A stretch of 64,000 bases of DNA from Marinobacterium weihaiense. Lineage in GTDB: Bacteria > Pseudomonadota > Gammaproteobacteria > Pseudomonadales > Balneatricaceae. The DNA is taken from the NCBI RefSeq assembly GCF_019061305.1, contig NZ_JAHQZT010000004.1, positions 1 through 64,000 of the forward strand, in the 5' to 3' direction. The position numbers were made by a program, and so were the translations under genes. Position 1 is the first letter of the stretch. The number at the start of each line of letters is the position of its first letter. Positions 26,754 through 37,140 of the stretch are shown here, in pieces. A model generated the notes under the pieces. The model worked only from the letters and a program-made list of their open reading frames with translations, was not told where the DNA came from and ran no database searches.

Positions 26754-27614
26754 ATGGCGAACATCTCTGCAGCGATGGTAAAAGAACTGCGTGAGCGCAC
26801 CGGCCTGGGCATGATGGAGTGCAAGAAGGCACTGGTTGAAGCTGAAGGTGACATCGAGAAAGCGATCGATGATCTGCGCAAGTCTTCCGGCATGAAAGCC
26901 GCCAAGAAAGCCGACCGTACTGCGGCTGACGGCGTGGTGGCTGTCAAGGTTGCTGATGACAACAGCTACGCGCTGGCGGTTGAAGTCAACTCCGAAACCG
27001 ACTTCGTAGCGCGTGACGACAACTTCCTGAGCTTCGTGAACACGGTTCTGGAAAAAGCGTTCGCTGACAAGGCGACCGACGTTGCCGCGCTGATGGAAGG
27101 CGAGCTGGAATCGGCCCGTGAAGCGCTGGTGCAGAAGATTGGCGAAAACATCTCCGTACGTCGCCTGATGCTGGTTGAAGGCGCCAACGTGGATGCCTAT
27201 GTGCACAGCAACAACCGTCTGGCGGCTATTGTTGCCCTGAGCGGTGGTGAAGCAGAAGTGGCGCGTGACGTTGCCATGCACGTGACGGCTGTAAACCCGC
27301 GTGTTGCCCGTCCGGAAGACATGCCGGAAGAAGAACTGCAGCGCGAGAAAGACATCATCATGGCGCAGCCGGATATGGAAGGCAAGCCGCAGGAGATCAA
27401 GGAAAAGATGGCGGGTGGCCGCATCAAGAAGTTCCTGGCTGAAAACAGCCTGGTCGAGCAGGCGTTCGTCAAGAACCCCGAGCAGACCGTTGGCCAGATG
27501 GTCAAGGCAGCCGGTGCTGACGTTGTATCCTTTGTCCGCGTTGCCGTGGGTGAAGGTATCGAAGTTGAGCAGACCGACTTCGCTGCTGAAGTGGCTGCAC
27601 AGCTGAAAGGCTGA
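26754..27614 (+). CDS. tsf: elongation factor Ts
   Basis: EF-Ts is the guanine-nucleotide exchange factor for EF-Tu. It has 286 residues (E. coli 283). The N-terminal UBA-like module [26 protein letters not shown] (about 10-36) and the core motif [13 protein letters not shown] (about 79-91), which contacts EF-Tu, are conserved. It is the second gene of the rpsB operon. Confidence 0.98.
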   Translation: MANISAAMVKELRERTGLGMMECKKALVEAEGDIEKAIDDLRKSSGMKAAKKADRTAADGVVAVKVADDNSYALAVEVNSETDFVARDDNFLSFVNTVLEKAFADKATDVAALMEGELESAREALVQKIGENISVRRLMLVEGANVDAYVHSNNRLAAIVALSGGEAEVARDVAMHVTAVNPRVARPEDMPEEELQREKDIIMAQPDMEGKPQEIKEKMAGGRIKKFLAENSLVEQAFVKNPEQTVGQMVKAAGADVVSFVRVAVGEGIEVEQTDFAAEVAAQLKG

Positions 27615-27631
27615 TCCGGCTACACCCCTTC

Positions 27632-27657
27632 GACTGGGCGCTTCCGCGCCCAGTCGC
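27632..27657 (+). other. perfect hairpin between tsf and pyrH
   Basis: CGACTGGGCGC (27632-27642), TTCC loop, GCGCCCAGTCG (27647-27657): a perfect 11-bp stem with a UUCC-type tetraloop. There is no T-run directly after it, so it may act as an RNA-stability element or a rho-assisted terminator rather than a classical one. Confidence 0.6.
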
Positions 27658-27706
27658 CTGTATTCCTGCTACACTTTTTGCCATTTCGTCTGCGCGGAGA
27701 CAAATC

Positions 27707-28462
27707 ATGCCAGCCCCTGAAAAACAGTCCAGATACAAGCGGCTCCTGCTGAAACTGAGCGGTGAAGCCCTGATGGGTGATGAAAACTTCGGGATCGATC
27801 CCAAGGTGTTGAATCGTATGGCGCTCGAGATCGGGCAGCTGGTGGGTATCGGTGTTCAGGTCGGAATGGTGATCGGCGGTGGCAACCTGTTTCGGGGCGC
27901 GGCGCTGAGCGCAGCGGGCCTGGACCGGGTCACCGGTGATCATATGGGCATGCTGGCGACGGTCATGAATGCCCTGGCCATGCGTGATGCCCTGGAACGT
28001 TGTAATATCGCCACCCGTGTGATGTCGGCCATTCCCATGAGCGGTGTGGTGGATCAGTATGACCGTCGCAACGCCATGCGTTATCTTAACCAGGGCGATG
28101 TGGTGATTTTTGCCGCCGGCACCGGCAATCCCTTCTTTACCACCGACTCGGCGGCGTGTCTGCGTGGCATCGAAATCGAAGCTGACGTGGTACTGAAGGC
28201 GACCAAGGTTGACGGCGTGTATACCGCGGACCCGATGAAGGATCCGGCGGCCACCCGCTACACGCACCTGAGTTTTGACGAGGTGCTGGACAAGCAGCTG
28301 GGTGTGATGGACATGACAGCGATCTGCCTGACCCGGGATCATGATATGCCGGTGCGCGTGTTCAACATGAACAAGCACGGTGCGCTGGTAAACCTGGTGG
28401 TCGGCGGTGACGAAGGAACCCTGATTGATAGCGGCGAGACAGCTGGAGAAAACGATGATTAA
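27707..28462 (+). CDS. pyrH: UMP kinase
   Basis: This bacterial-type UMP kinase makes UDP from UMP. The 251 residues include [11 protein letters not shown] (about 12-22), [10 protein letters not shown] (about 56-65), [17 protein letters not shown] and a C-terminal [10 protein letters not shown]. It is about ten residues longer than E. coli PyrH because of a short C-terminal tail. GGAGA precedes the ATG. Its end overlaps frr by 8 bases. Confidence 0.97.
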   Translation: MPAPEKQSRYKRLLLKLSGEALMGDENFGIDPKVLNRMALEIGQLVGIGVQVGMVIGGGNLFRGAALSAAGLDRVTGDHMGMLATVMNALAMRDALERCNIATRVMSAIPMSGVVDQYDRRNAMRYLNQGDVVIFAAGTGNPFFTTDSAACLRGIEIEADVVLKATKVDGVYTADPMKDPAATRYTHLSFDEVLDKQLGVMDMTAICLTRDHDMPVRVFNMNKHGALVNLVVGGDEGTLIDSGETAGENDD

Positions 28463-29012
28463 TGATATTGCGAGCGATGCGGGCAGCCGCATGCAGAAAA
28501 GCATCGATGCCCTGGTCGAGAACTTCAAGAAAATTCGTACCGGGCGTGCCCATCCGAGCATCCTGGATTCGATCACGGTTTCCTACTATGGTTCTGATGT
28601 GCCGATCCAGCAGGTTGCCAACGTGTCCGTTGAAGACGCGCGTACGCTGACCATTATCCCCTGGGAAAAAAAGGTGGTCGGTGACATTGAAAAGGCAATC
28701 ATGAAATCGGACCTGGGGCTCAACCCGAGCACCAATGGCGATGTGATCCGCGTGCCGATGCCGGCACTGACCGAAGAAACCCGCAAGGGCTACATCCGTC
28801 AGGCGCGTACCGAAGCCGAGAATGCGCGTGTTGCCATCCGCAACATCCGTCGTGACGCCAACGGTGACATCAAGGATCTGTTGAAGGAAAAAGAGATCAC
28901 TGAAGATGACAGCCGTCGCGGTGAAGATCAGGTGCAGAAGCTGACTGACAAGTTTGTCGCCGAAGTCGACAGCCTGTTGGCTCAGAAAGAAACGGACCTG
29001 ATGGAAATCTAA
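28455..29012 (+). CDS. frr: ribosome recycling factor
   Basis: RRF splits post-termination ribosomes together with EF-G. The start ATG 28455, after GGAG, gives exactly 185 residues, the E. coli length. An upstream in-frame start would add ten residues inside pyrH. The conserved block [16 protein letters not shown] (about 24-39) and the C-terminal [18 protein letters not shown] are present. In E. coli dxr follows frr; here uppS follows after 37 bases. Confidence 0.97.
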   Translation: MINDIASDAGSRMQKSIDALVENFKKIRTGRAHPSILDSITVSYYGSDVPIQQVANVSVEDARTLTIIPWEKKVVGDIEKAIMKSDLGLNPSTNGDVIRVPMPALTEETRKGYIRQARTEAENARVAIRNIRRDANGDIKDLLKEKEITEDDSRRGEDQVQKLTDKFVAEVDSLLAQKETDLMEI

Positions 29013-29049
29013 ACTGATAAGCGGGGCCTGGGTCCCGCGACGGATCTGC

Positions 29050-29814
29050 ATGGCTTCTGATCAGCAACTGACTATTCCGCCGGGACGTGACTTGCCGCGT
29101 CATATTGCGATCATCATGGATGGCAACAATCGCTGGGCCAAGGCGCGCAAGCTGCCGGGCCTGGCGGGGCACAAGGCCGGCGTCGACAGTGTGCGCGCGG
29201 TGATCGAGTGCTGTGTCGAGCAGGGGGTCGAGGCATTGACCCTCTTTGCTTTCAGCAGCGAGAACTGGAAGCGGCCGGCACTGGAAGTGAAAGGGCTGAT
29301 GCAATTGTTCATGCATGCGCTGGAGCGCGAAGTGCGCAAGTTGGCGCGGCACAACATTCGCCTGCGGGTGATCGGTGATCTGAGTCGTTTCAGCCCGGCA
29401 CTGCAGGCTCGCATTCGTGAGGCTGAGGCCAGCACGGCGGCCAATACCGGATTGGCTCTGAATATAGCGGCCAACTACGGTGGCCGCTGGGATATCGTCC
29501 AGGCAGCACAGGCGCTGGCACGGCGCTGTGCCGATGGTGACCTGGATCCGGCCGATATCGATGAAACCTTGTTCAACGAGCAGGTATCCCTGGCAGATCT
29601 GCCGCCGCCTGACCTGTGTATTCGCACCGGTGGCGAGCAACGGATCAGCAATTTTCTGATCTGGCAGTGTGCCTATACTGAATTCTATTTCGACGATTCC
29701 TTCTGGCCCGATTTCGGCAAGCCCGAAATGCTGGCCGCGATTCAATCGTTCCTGACGCGCGAGCGCCGCTTCGGACGTACCAGTGAACAGGTGGAGGCGG
29801 ACAAAACGTGTTGA
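29050..29814 (+). CDS. uppS: undecaprenyl diphosphate synthase
   Basis: This cis-prenyltransferase extends farnesyl diphosphate with isopentenyl diphosphate to C55-PP, the lipid carrier for peptidoglycan and O-antigen. The 254 residues show the catalytic Asp and phosphate-binding loop IIMDGNNRWAKARKLPGLAGH (about 19-39), FSSENWKRP, and the C-terminal RTGGEQRISNFLIWQ with YTEFYF. Its stop overlaps cdsA. The isoprenoid precursors it consumes must come from genes outside this window. Confidence 0.97.
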   Translation: MASDQQLTIPPGRDLPRHIAIIMDGNNRWAKARKLPGLAGHKAGVDSVRAVIECCVEQGVEALTLFAFSSENWKRPALEVKGLMQLFMHALEREVRKLARHNIRLRVIGDLSRFSPALQARIREAEASTAANTGLALNIAANYGGRWDIVQAAQALARRCADGDLDPADIDETLFNEQVSLADLPPPDLCIRTGGEQRISNFLIWQCAYTEFYFDDSFWPDFGKPEMLAAIQSFLTRERRFGRTSEQVEADKTC

Positions 29815-30611
29815 AACAACGAATCCTGACGGCGCTGCTGCTGGCGCCGCTGGCGCTGGCCGCGCTGTTTCTGCTGCCGCAGAACGCCTTTGAATGGGTG
29901 GCGGCGGCCATATTTCTGTATGGCAGCTGGGAGTGGGGCAACCTGTGTCGCCTTAAGGCGCCGAACCGTCTGCTTTATGTGTTGTCGATGGCTGGCGGCA
30001 TGGCGCTGGTCGCCACCCTTGCACCGCTGCAACCCTGGGTGCTGGCCGCAGCACTGGTATTCTGGCTGCTAGCGCTGTTTCTGGTGCGCCACTACCCGCA
30101 GTCGGCGCGACACTGCGGGCCGCTATCCGGGCTGCTGATGGGCGGGCTGGTGCTGGTGCCATCCTGGCACGCGCTGGTAGCCCTGCGTGAGCTGGACCAG
30201 GGACTAATCTGGCTGTTGTTGCTGCTGGTGCTGGTATGGGGGGCCGATATCGGTGCCTACTTTGCAGGTAAGACCTGGGGGCGCAACAAGCTGATGCCGG
30301 CCGTCAGCCCCGGCAAGACCCGTGAGGGAGCGGTCGGTGGGCTGCTGGCCTGCGTGCTGGCGGGACTGGGCTTTTCGGTGGGGCTTGAACTTTCCCTGCC
30401 GCAGTCAGTCTATTTGGTACTGCTGTCCCTGTTGACCGGCCTGGTTTCGGTGCTTGGCGACCTGTTTGAAAGCCTGCTCAAGCGCGAACGTGGCATCAAG
30501 GACAGTGGCTCCCTGCTGCCGGGGCATGGCGGCGTTCTCGACCGTATTGACAGCCTGACCGCGGCCGCGCCCGTGTTTCTGGTCGGCCTTTATTTCCTCA
30601 ACGGAGTCTGA
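29808..30611 (+). CDS. cdsA: phosphatidate cytidylyltransferase
   Basis: CdsA makes CDP-diacylglycerol, the precursor of all membrane phospholipids. It has 267 residues and eight or so membrane segments. The C-terminal signature KRERGIKDSGSLLPGHGGVLDR (about 224-245) is the CDS family motif. GTG 29808 is the most likely start (TTG 29811 is an alternative) and overlaps the end of uppS by 7 bases. rseP starts only 8 bases after its stop, in the place where pseudomonads have dxr. Confidence 0.95.
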   Translation: MLKQRILTALLLAPLALAALFLLPQNAFEWVAAAIFLYGSWEWGNLCRLKAPNRLLYVLSMAGGMALVATLAPLQPWVLAAALVFWLLALFLVRHYPQSARHCGPLSGLLMGGLVLVPSWHALVALRELDQGLIWLLLLLVLVWGADIGAYFAGKTWGRNKLMPAVSPGKTREGAVGGLLACVLAGLGFSVGLELSLPQSVYLVLLSLLTGLVSVLGDLFESLLKRERGIKDSGSLLPGHGGVLDRIDSLTAAAPVFLVGLYFLNGV

Positions 30612-30619
30612 ACCCGCTT

Positions 30620-31978
30620 ATGGAACTGCTGCAGACCTTGCTGGCGACGCTAGTTGCACTCGGAGTCCTGGTTACCATTCATGAATGGGGGCATTTCTGG
30701 GTGGCGCGGCGCTGTGGTGTCAAGGTGTTGCGGTTCTCGGTGGGGTTTGGCAAGCCGTTGTGGCTGCGTCGGGGACGTGATGGGACCGAGTATGCCGTCG
30801 CGGCTATTCCGCTGGGCGGTTATGTGCGCATGCTTGACGAGCGCGAGGGTGAGGTGCCGCCGGCACTGAAAGATCAGGCCTTCAATAACAAGCCGGTCTT
30901 GCAGCGCATCGCCATTGTGGCGGCAGGCCCTGTGGTCAATCTTGCCTTTGCCGTGCTGGCGTACTGGTTTCTGTTCATGTCCGGTATCAGCGTGGTCGTG
31001 CCGGTTGTGGGGGGCGTTACACCGGGGTCGCCGGCGGCCGGTGCGGGTGTCGACAGCGGCTATGAAGTGCTCGAGGTGGATGGTCACCCGGTGCGTTCCT
31101 GGAATGAGGTGAACCTGCGTTTGGCATCGCGCGTTGGCGAGAGCGGGCGCGTTGAGTTGCTCCTGGGGGAGCCGGCCCGTGGTCTTGCCCACAGTTATCA
31201 GGTGCCCATCAGTAATTGGTATGTGGATCTGGAGCGCCAGTCGCCGTTGAGTGCCCTGGGGCTTGAGCCCTGGCAGCCGGACTTTCCCGCACGCATCGGG
31301 CAGCTGCTGCCCGATGGTGCTGCGATGAGGGATGGCTTGCAAAGTGGTGATCGGGTGCTGAGCGTGGATGGTGAGCCTATTGACAGCTGGATGCATCTGG
31401 TGGAAAAGGTACAGGCGGCGCCGGGGCGTGCACTGGCCCTGGTGGTCGAACGGGAAGGGCGCGAGCAGGCGTTGACACTGACGCCAGGGCAGCGTGAAAA
31501 CGCTGCCGGTGAGGTGCAGGGCTATATTGGTGCGGGTGTGGCACCGGTCAATGTGCCCGAATCCATGCAGCGCACCTTGAGTTATGGTCCCGTCGAAGCG
31601 CTGACCAACGGTGTGCACAAGACCGGGCAGATGATCGGTCTGACGCTGGATTCGATCGGCAAGATGATCGCCGGAGTGATCTCGGTAAAAAACTTGAGTG
31701 GCCCGATAACCATTGCTAAAGTGGCGGGGACTTCGGCGGCTTCCGGTCTGGAGTCGTTTATCAGTTTTCTGGCCTATCTCAGCATCAGCCTCGGCGTGCT
31801 CAATCTGTTGCCGATCCCGATGCTGGATGGAGGGCATCTGCTGTATTACATGGTTGAGCTGGTGCGCGGACGCCCGGTGAGTGAGCAAGTGCAGATGCTG
31901 GGGCTGCGAATTGGCATGGCCTTGCTATTCAGTTTAATGGCATTGGCGATCATCAATGACATAGTCCGGCTCTTTTGA
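30620..31978 (+). CDS. rseP: RseP site-2 zinc metalloprotease
   Basis: RseP cleaves the anti-sigma factor RseA inside the membrane, releasing sigma-E, and also clears signal peptides. The 452 residues carry the HEWGH zinc motif in TM1 (about 22-26), two periplasmic PDZ domains (about 125-200 and 215-300) and the LDG motif NLLPIPMLDGGHLLYY (about 394-409) near the third TM. The length equals E. coli RseP (450). It lies between cdsA and bamA, as usual. Confidence 0.96.
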   Translation: MELLQTLLATLVALGVLVTIHEWGHFWVARRCGVKVLRFSVGFGKPLWLRRGRDGTEYAVAAIPLGGYVRMLDEREGEVPPALKDQAFNNKPVLQRIAIVAAGPVVNLAFAVLAYWFLFMSGISVVVPVVGGVTPGSPAAGAGVDSGYEVLEVDGHPVRSWNEVNLRLASRVGESGRVELLLGEPARGLAHSYQVPISNWYVDLERQSPLSALGLEPWQPDFPARIGQLLPDGAAMRDGLQSGDRVLSVDGEPIDSWMHLVEKVQAAPGRALALVVEREGREQALTLTPGQRENAAGEVQGYIGAGVAPVNVPESMQRTLSYGPVEALTNGVHKTGQMIGLTLDSIGKMIAGVISVKNLSGPITIAKVAGTSAASGLESFISFLAYLSISLGVLNLLPIPMLDGGHLLYYMVELVRGRPVSEQVQMLGLRIGMALLFSLMALAIINDIVRLF

Positions 31979-32027
31979 TCTGAGCCAGTTTTCCTATCAG
32001 TCGGCACACTAACGTAAGAAGTACTGC

Positions 32028-34361
32028 ATGAAACGCAAGCTGGGTCTGTTTTTCGTATCGATGCTATGGACGGCGCAGGCGCAAGCTGCCTCGCTTCCCT
32101 TTGAGATCAACGATATTCGTCTGGAAGGATTGCAGCGGGTTGAACCCGGCATCGTGTTTCGCAACTTTCCGGTCGCCGCAGGTGACGAATTGCGGCGGAA
32201 CCAGCTCTCCGATGCCGTGCGCGAGTTGTTCAGGTCCGGCTATTTTGCCGACATTCAGGCTGAGCGTGACGGTGATGTGCTGGTGCTTAAGCTCAAGGAG
32301 CGCCCTTCGGTTGCCTTGATTAACATCGAAGGCAATGATGTGATCAAGGAAGAGGATCTCCTCAACGGTCTCAAGCAATCCGGCTTGCAGGAAGGGGATG
32401 TCTTCCGCCGCGCCGCGCTCGACCAGATCAGCCTTGATCTGCTGCGTGTCTACACCTCCCAAGGGCGCTATGGTGCCAATATCAGTACCGATGTCGAGCC
32501 GTTGTCCGGCAACCGCGTACAGCTTAATATCAATATTCAGGAAGGTCAGGTCGCGACCATTCAGCACATCAATATCGTGGGCAACACGGTTTTCGATGAT
32601 GCCGAACTGAAGGATCTGTTCTCGCTCAAGTTGCCCAACTTCTGGTCGTTCTATACCAAAAGTGACCGTTATGCCCGGGAAAAGCTGACCGGTGACCTTG
32701 AGCGTCTGCGCTCTTGGTATCTGGATCGCGGCTACATCAATTTCAATATTGATTCCGCCCAGGTATCGATCACGCCGGACAAGCAGCAGGTCTATATCAC
32801 CATCGGCATCACCGAAGGTGAGCAGTACCGTGTGCGCGATGTCAGTGTCGCTGGCGACATGGTGCTGCCGGCTGATGTGCTGCAGCAGGAGGTCAATGTG
32901 GCCGAAGGCGAGGTGTTTTCTCGCAAGACCATGACGGCTAACCAGGAGCGTCTGGTGCGCCTGCTCGGTGACGAAGGTTACATGTTCGCCAATGTCAGCC
33001 CGGTACCGGAGCAGCATGATGACAATACCGTCTCGGTCAAGTATTTCATCGAGCCGGGCAAGCGCACTTATGTACGCCGCATCAATATCAAGGGCAATAC
33101 CCGCACGGGCGACGAAGTGATTCGTCGCGAGCTGGAGCAGATGGAAGCGGGAATCGCTTCCAGCCAGGACATTGAACGCTCCAAGGTGCGCTTGGACAAG
33201 ACCGGTTACTTCAAGTCGGTCAATGTGGAAACGCGCCCGGTACCGGGCACCGACGATCAGATTGATCTCGAGTATTCGGTCGAGGAGCAGCAGTCCGGTC
33301 AATTTACGGCCAGTGTTGGCTTCTCCCAGAACGACGGCCTGATTCTCGACCTCGGCGTGCAGCAGGACAACTTCCTCGGCAGCGGCAAGAAAGTCGGCTT
33401 CAATATTTCCAACAGCTCGACCCGTACTGAATACAGCTTCAACTACCTGGATCCCTACTACACCGTCGATGGTGTGAGCCGCGGCTTCAATGTCTATTAC
33501 CGCGAGCGTGACTACGAGGAAGATGATATCAGTTCCTACACCGCTGACGAGGCGGGTGGTGGTGTCACCTTCGGTTATCCGATCGATGATTATCAGCGCC
33601 TGAGCTTCAGTGGTGATGTCGAGTTCATTCAGCTCAATACCTATGACAGCACGGCCGCCGAGGTGACCGAGTTCATCAAGGAAGAGGGTGACAGTTTCCT
33701 GAACTGGAAGCTGACAGCCGGCTGGAGCGACAACCGACTCAACCGCGGCTTTTTCCCGACCCGTGGCTATGCTCAGGGCGCCAGTATCGAAATGGCCGTG
33801 CCGGGCAGCGATTTGTCCTACATTCGTGCCCAGTACAACAACAAGTGGTATCAGCCGCTGAACGATGATGAAACCTGGGTCTTTAGCCTGCGCGGCCGAG
33901 CCGGGTACGGTGACAGCCTGGGGGATAACAACTATCCCTTCTTCAAGCACTTCTATGCCGGCGGTCTGAAAACCGTGCGCGGTTTCGCTAACAACTCGCT
34001 GGGTCCGCTGGACTCGGGCGACCCCCGTGAGCCGGGCGATGAAGGCGACCCCTTTGGCGGCAACCTGATGCTGACCGGCAGCGCCGAGCTGATTTTCCCG
34101 GTACCGTTTTTCGAGGACAAGAGCGCCTGGCGCAGCCTGGTGTTCCTGGATGCCGGCAATGTCTACTCCACCGATTGCTACAGCAGCCAGGCAAACTGTT
34201 CGGCAGATGTCGACCTCAGCGAGTTGCGTTACTCGGTGGGCATGGGCATCAGCTGGCTGACCCCGATCGGTCCATTGTCCATGTCACTGGGCATGCCGCT
34301 GAATGACAAGGAAAATGACGATACCGAAGTGTTCCAGTTTGCGCTCGGTCAGACCTTCTAA
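32028..34361 (+). CDS. bamA: outer-membrane assembly factor BamA
   Basis: BamA is the Omp85 core of the machine that inserts beta-barrel proteins into the outer membrane. It has 777 residues (E. coli 810). After a signal peptide ending AQA come five POTRA domains (to about 410), then a 16-stranded barrel with the lid-lock motif VRGF (KTVRGFANNSLGP, about 645-657) and a C-terminal aromatic residue (QTF). rseP lies upstream and skp downstream, which is the universal gammaproteobacterial order. Confidence 0.97.
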   Translation: MKRKLGLFFVSMLWTAQAQAASLPFEINDIRLEGLQRVEPGIVFRNFPVAAGDELRRNQLSDAVRELFRSGYFADIQAERDGDVLVLKLKERPSVALINIEGNDVIKEEDLLNGLKQSGLQEGDVFRRAALDQISLDLLRVYTSQGRYGANISTDVEPLSGNRVQLNINIQEGQVATIQHINIVGNTVFDDAELKDLFSLKLPNFWSFYTKSDRYAREKLTGDLERLRSWYLDRGYINFNIDSAQVSITPDKQQVYITIGITEGEQYRVRDVSVAGDMVLPADVLQQEVNVAEGEVFSRKTMTANQERLVRLLGDEGYMFANVSPVPEQHDDNTVSVKYFIEPGKRTYVRRINIKGNTRTGDEVIRRELEQMEAGIASSQDIERSKVRLDKTGYFKSVNVETRPVPGTDDQIDLEYSVEEQQSGQFTASVGFSQNDGLILDLGVQQDNFLGSGKKVGFNISNSSTRTEYSFNYLDPYYTVDGVSRGFNVYYRERDYEEDDISSYTADEAGGGVTFGYPIDDYQRLSFSGDVEFIQLNTYDSTAAEVTEFIKEEGDSFLNWKLTAGWSDNRLNRGFFPTRGYAQGASIEMAVPGSDLSYIRAQYNNKWYQPLNDDETWVFSLRGRAGYGDSLGDNNYPFFKHFYAGGLKTVRGFANNSLGPLDSGDPREPGDEGDPFGGNLMLTGSAELIFPVPFFEDKSAWRSLVFLDAGNVYSTDCYSSQANCSADVDLSELRYSVGMGISWLTPIGPLSMSLGMPLNDKENDDTEVFQFALGQTF

Positions 34362-34370
34362 GGAGATATG

Positions 34371-34868
34371 ATGAAACGTTTTACTCGCGCTGTTGCGCTG
34401 GGCGCCATGCTGTTCAGCACTCAGGCACTGGCCCAGAACGTGGCTGTGCTGGGCGTCGAAGAGGCGCTGTTGACATCCGATGCAGCCAAAAGCTTCCGTG
34501 AAGAGCTGAAAAAGGAGTTCGCCGACGACGAGAAACAGTTGGTTGAGCTGGAAAAGCAGGCGCGTGAACTGCGTGACAAGCTGCAGAAGAACGCGGGCCT
34601 GGCCTCGGAAGACGACATCAAGCAGATGCGCATGCAGTTCCAGAAAGCCTTTGCCGAGTACCAGCGTCGTGGTCAGGCGATGCAGCAGCAGCGCGCCGAG
34701 CGCGAACAGGCCTTTATCGCCGAAATGCGTCCGCGTCTGGACAAGGTGATTCGTCAGCTGATTGAAGACGAGAAATTTGATGTGGTCATTTCCAAGCAGG
34801 CGACGGTCTATACCGCCGACAGTGCCGATCTGACTGAACGCGTCACCCAGTTGCTCAACAAGCAGTAA
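34371..34868 (+). CDS. skp: periplasmic chaperone Skp/OmpH
   Basis: Skp holds unfolded outer-membrane proteins on their way to BamA. It has 165 residues with a signal peptide (cleavage near ALAQ) and a mature part that is mostly helical and charged, which forms the tentacle-like coiled coils of the trimer (about 45-115). Two ATGs are adjacent. The second (34371) is five bases from AGGAG, against two for the first (34368), so I chose it. It follows bamA after 9 bases. Confidence 0.92.
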   Translation: MKRFTRAVALGAMLFSTQALAQNVAVLGVEEALLTSDAAKSFREELKKEFADDEKQLVELEKQARELRDKLQKNAGLASEDDIKQMRMQFQKAFAEYQRRGQAMQQQRAEREQAFIAEMRPRLDKVIRQLIEDEKFDVVISKQATVYTADSADLTERVTQLLNKQ

Positions 34869-34874
34869 ACATTC

Positions 34875-35936
34875 ATGACAAGCACCACCTGTTTTACACT
34901 GGCGGAGCTGGCCGGCGCCCTGGGTGGTGAGCTGCATGGCGAGGCGGAAGCGTCGGTCTGTTCACTGGCGACCCTGCAGTCGGCCGGTGAGGGCCAGCTG
35001 TCCTTCTTTGCCAATGGCCGTTACCTCAAGCAGCTGCGCGCCACGCGTGCGACCGCAGTATTGGTTTCCGCACGTCATCTTGATGAGTGCCCTGTGGCCG
35101 CAATTCTGGTTGAGGACCCCTATCTGGCGTTTGCCCGGGCCAGTCAGCTGTTCGACTGGCGTCCGGCCGTTGCCGCCGGCGTGCACCCCTCGGCCGTGAT
35201 TGCCGAAGATGTGCAGGTGCCGACTGATGCTCAGATCGGTGCCCAGGCGGTCATCGAACCTGGGGTACGGTTGGCTTCCGGTGTGGTTATTGGCCCCGGC
35301 TGCGTCATCGGACGTGATTGCCATATCGGTCCTCGAACCCGCCTTGAAGCCAACGTAACCCTTTACCCGAATGTGCGCCTGGGCGCCGAAACGCTGATCC
35401 ACAGTGCGGCGGTGCTGGGCAGCGATGGCTTCGGTTTTGCACCCACCCCCAACGGCTGGGAGAAAATCTGCCAGTTGGGGGGCGTGGTTGTGGGTGACCG
35501 GGTCGAGATCGGTGCCGGCGTGACCATTGATCGCGGTGCGTTGGATGACACCCGTATCGAAGACGGGGTCAAGCTGGACAACCAGATTCAGATTGCGCAT
35601 AACGTCGTCATTGGGCGCGATAGCGCGATTGCGGGCTGTACCGCCGTGGCCGGAAGCACTAAAATTGGCCAGCGTTGTACGATAGCCGGGATGTCCGGGA
35701 TTACCGGCCACCTCGAAATCGCTGATGATACCCATGTGACAGCCATGTCACTGGTCAGCAAGTCGATTGCCAATCCCGGTGTCTACTCTTCCGGCACCGG
35801 CCTGGAACCCCACCAGCAATGGAAGCGTAATGTGGTTCGTTTCCGTCAGCTCGATGAGCTGGCACGGCGGGTGCGTAAACTCGAACAGGCTGTCGAACTT
35901 TATTCTACAGAAGGTCAAACAGATGATGGACGTTAA
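34875..35936 (+). CDS. lpxD: UDP-3-O-(3-hydroxyacyl)glucosamine N-acyltransferase
   Basis: LpxD adds the second 3-hydroxyacyl chain in lipid A synthesis. It has 353 residues: an N-terminal uridine-binding domain (about 1-100), then a left-handed beta-helix of hexapeptide repeats (about 105-300, e.g. [20 protein letters not shown]) and a C-terminal helix ([15 protein letters not shown]). The catalytic His lies in IAHNVVIG (about 239). Its end overlaps fabZ. Confidence 0.96.
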   Translation: MTSTTCFTLAELAGALGGELHGEAEASVCSLATLQSAGEGQLSFFANGRYLKQLRATRATAVLVSARHLDECPVAAILVEDPYLAFARASQLFDWRPAVAAGVHPSAVIAEDVQVPTDAQIGAQAVIEPGVRLASGVVIGPGCVIGRDCHIGPRTRLEANVTLYPNVRLGAETLIHSAAVLGSDGFGFAPTPNGWEKICQLGGVVVGDRVEIGAGVTIDRGALDDTRIEDGVKLDNQIQIAHNVVIGRDSAIAGCTAVAGSTKIGQRCTIAGMSGITGHLEIADDTHVTAMSLVSKSIANPGVYSSGTGLEPHQQWKRNVVRFRQLDELARRVRKLEQAVELYSTEGQTDDGR

Positions 35937-36360
35937 AGAGATCCGGAAATACCTGCCCCACCGCTACCCGTTTTTGCTGGTGGACCGGGTCTTGGCTCTG
36001 GAACCTGGTGAATCGATCACCGCAATCAAGAATGTGACAGTGAATGAGCCTTTCTTTAACGGGCACTTTCCCGACCACCCGGTCATGCCGGGGGTTCTGA
36101 TTGTCGAGGCGATGGCGCAAGCGGCAGGTATTCTGGGCTTCAAAACCATGAACAAGGGCCCCGAAGACGGTTCCATTTACTATTTTGTAGGGGCGGACAA
36201 CCTGCGTTTCAAGCGTCCCGTGGTGCCGGGTGACCAGCTGCAGCTGGAAGCCAAGGTTATTTCCGAGCGTCGCGGTATCTGGAAATTTGATGTGCGCGCC
36301 AGCGTGGACGGTGATACCGTCAGCAGCGCAACCATTCTCTGTGCAGACAGAAAGGTGTGA
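35923..36360 (+). CDS. fabZ: 3-hydroxyacyl-ACP dehydratase FabZ
   Basis: This enzyme dehydrates 3-hydroxyacyl-ACP in fatty-acid elongation and balances flow against lipid A synthesis. It has about 145 residues. The hot-dog fold motifs are [13 protein letters not shown] (about 9-21) and the active-site [22 protein letters not shown] (about 44-65), with catalytic His and Glu. Starts at 35923 and 35926 are adjacent ATGs. Both overlap the lpxD stop. A long in-frame extension to 35767 lies within lpxD and is not part of the gene. Confidence 0.95.
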   Translation: MMDVKEIRKYLPHRYPFLLVDRVLALEPGESITAIKNVTVNEPFFNGHFPDHPVMPGVLIVEAMAQAAGILGFKTMNKGPEDGSIYYFVGADNLRFKRPVVPGDQLQLEAKVISERRGIWKFDVRASVDGDTVSSATILCADRKV

Positions 36361-37133
36361 CATTGATTCACCCGCAAGCCATTGTTGATCCGTCGGCCCG
36401 CCTGGCCGACGACGTTGAAGTGGGCCCATGGACCCTGATCGGACCGGATGTTGAAATCGGTGCCGGCACGAAGATCGCCTCCCATGTGGTGATCAAGGGG
36501 CCCACACGTATTGGTGAAGGGAATCAGATCTTTCAGTTCGCCACCGTGGGTGAGGACTGCCAGGACAAGAAGTATGCCGGTGAGCCGACTCGTCTGGAGA
36601 TCGGGGACCATAACGTTATCCGCGAAGGTTGCACCATCCACCGCGGTACGGTCCAGGACAACAGCCTGACCCGCATCGGTAGCCACAACCTGCTGATGGC
36701 GTACGCACATGTGGCGCATGACTGCATGGTCGGCGACCACATCATTCTGGCCAATAACACGGCGCTGGCCGGGCATGTACATGTCGGTGACCATGCCATC
36801 CTGGGTGGCTTTACCGCCGTGCACCAGTTCTGTCGCATCGGCGCGCACGTCATGTGCGGCGCCGGCACCGTTGTGCTCAAGGATATTCCCGCTTATGTCA
36901 TGGCCACGGGCAACACGGCCAAGCCTCACGGCATCAATCTGGAAGGGTTGCGCCGGCGCGGCTTTGATGCCGATGCCCTGAGTGCCCTGCGTCGCGCCTA
37001 CAAGGTCATCTACCGCCAGGGACTAACGGTGGAGCAGGCGCTGCAGGAGTTGCGTGACATGGCACGGCTCCAGCCGTCCGTACAGCTGCTGATTGACTCG
37101 CTCGAGACGTCGACACGCGGCATCATTCGCTGA
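36357..37133 (+). CDS. lpxA: UDP-N-acetylglucosamine acyltransferase LpxA
   Basis: LpxA performs the first acylation of lipid A. It has 258 residues (E. coli 262), mostly left-handed beta-helix (about 1-190). The catalytic His lies in [15 protein letters not shown] (about 115-129), and a helical C-terminus follows with [12 protein letters not shown]. It starts with GTG in a GTGA overlap with the fabZ stop. TTG 36363 is an alternative start. Confidence 0.95.
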   Translation: MTLIHPQAIVDPSARLADDVEVGPWTLIGPDVEIGAGTKIASHVVIKGPTRIGEGNQIFQFATVGEDCQDKKYAGEPTRLEIGDHNVIREGCTIHRGTVQDNSLTRIGSHNLLMAYAHVAHDCMVGDHIILANNTALAGHVHVGDHAILGGFTAVHQFCRIGAHVMCGAGTVVLKDIPAYVMATGNTAKPHGINLEGLRRRGFDADALSALRRAYKVIYRQGLTVEQALQELRDMARLQPSVQLLIDSLETSTRGIIR

Positions 37134-37140
37134 GGTGGAC

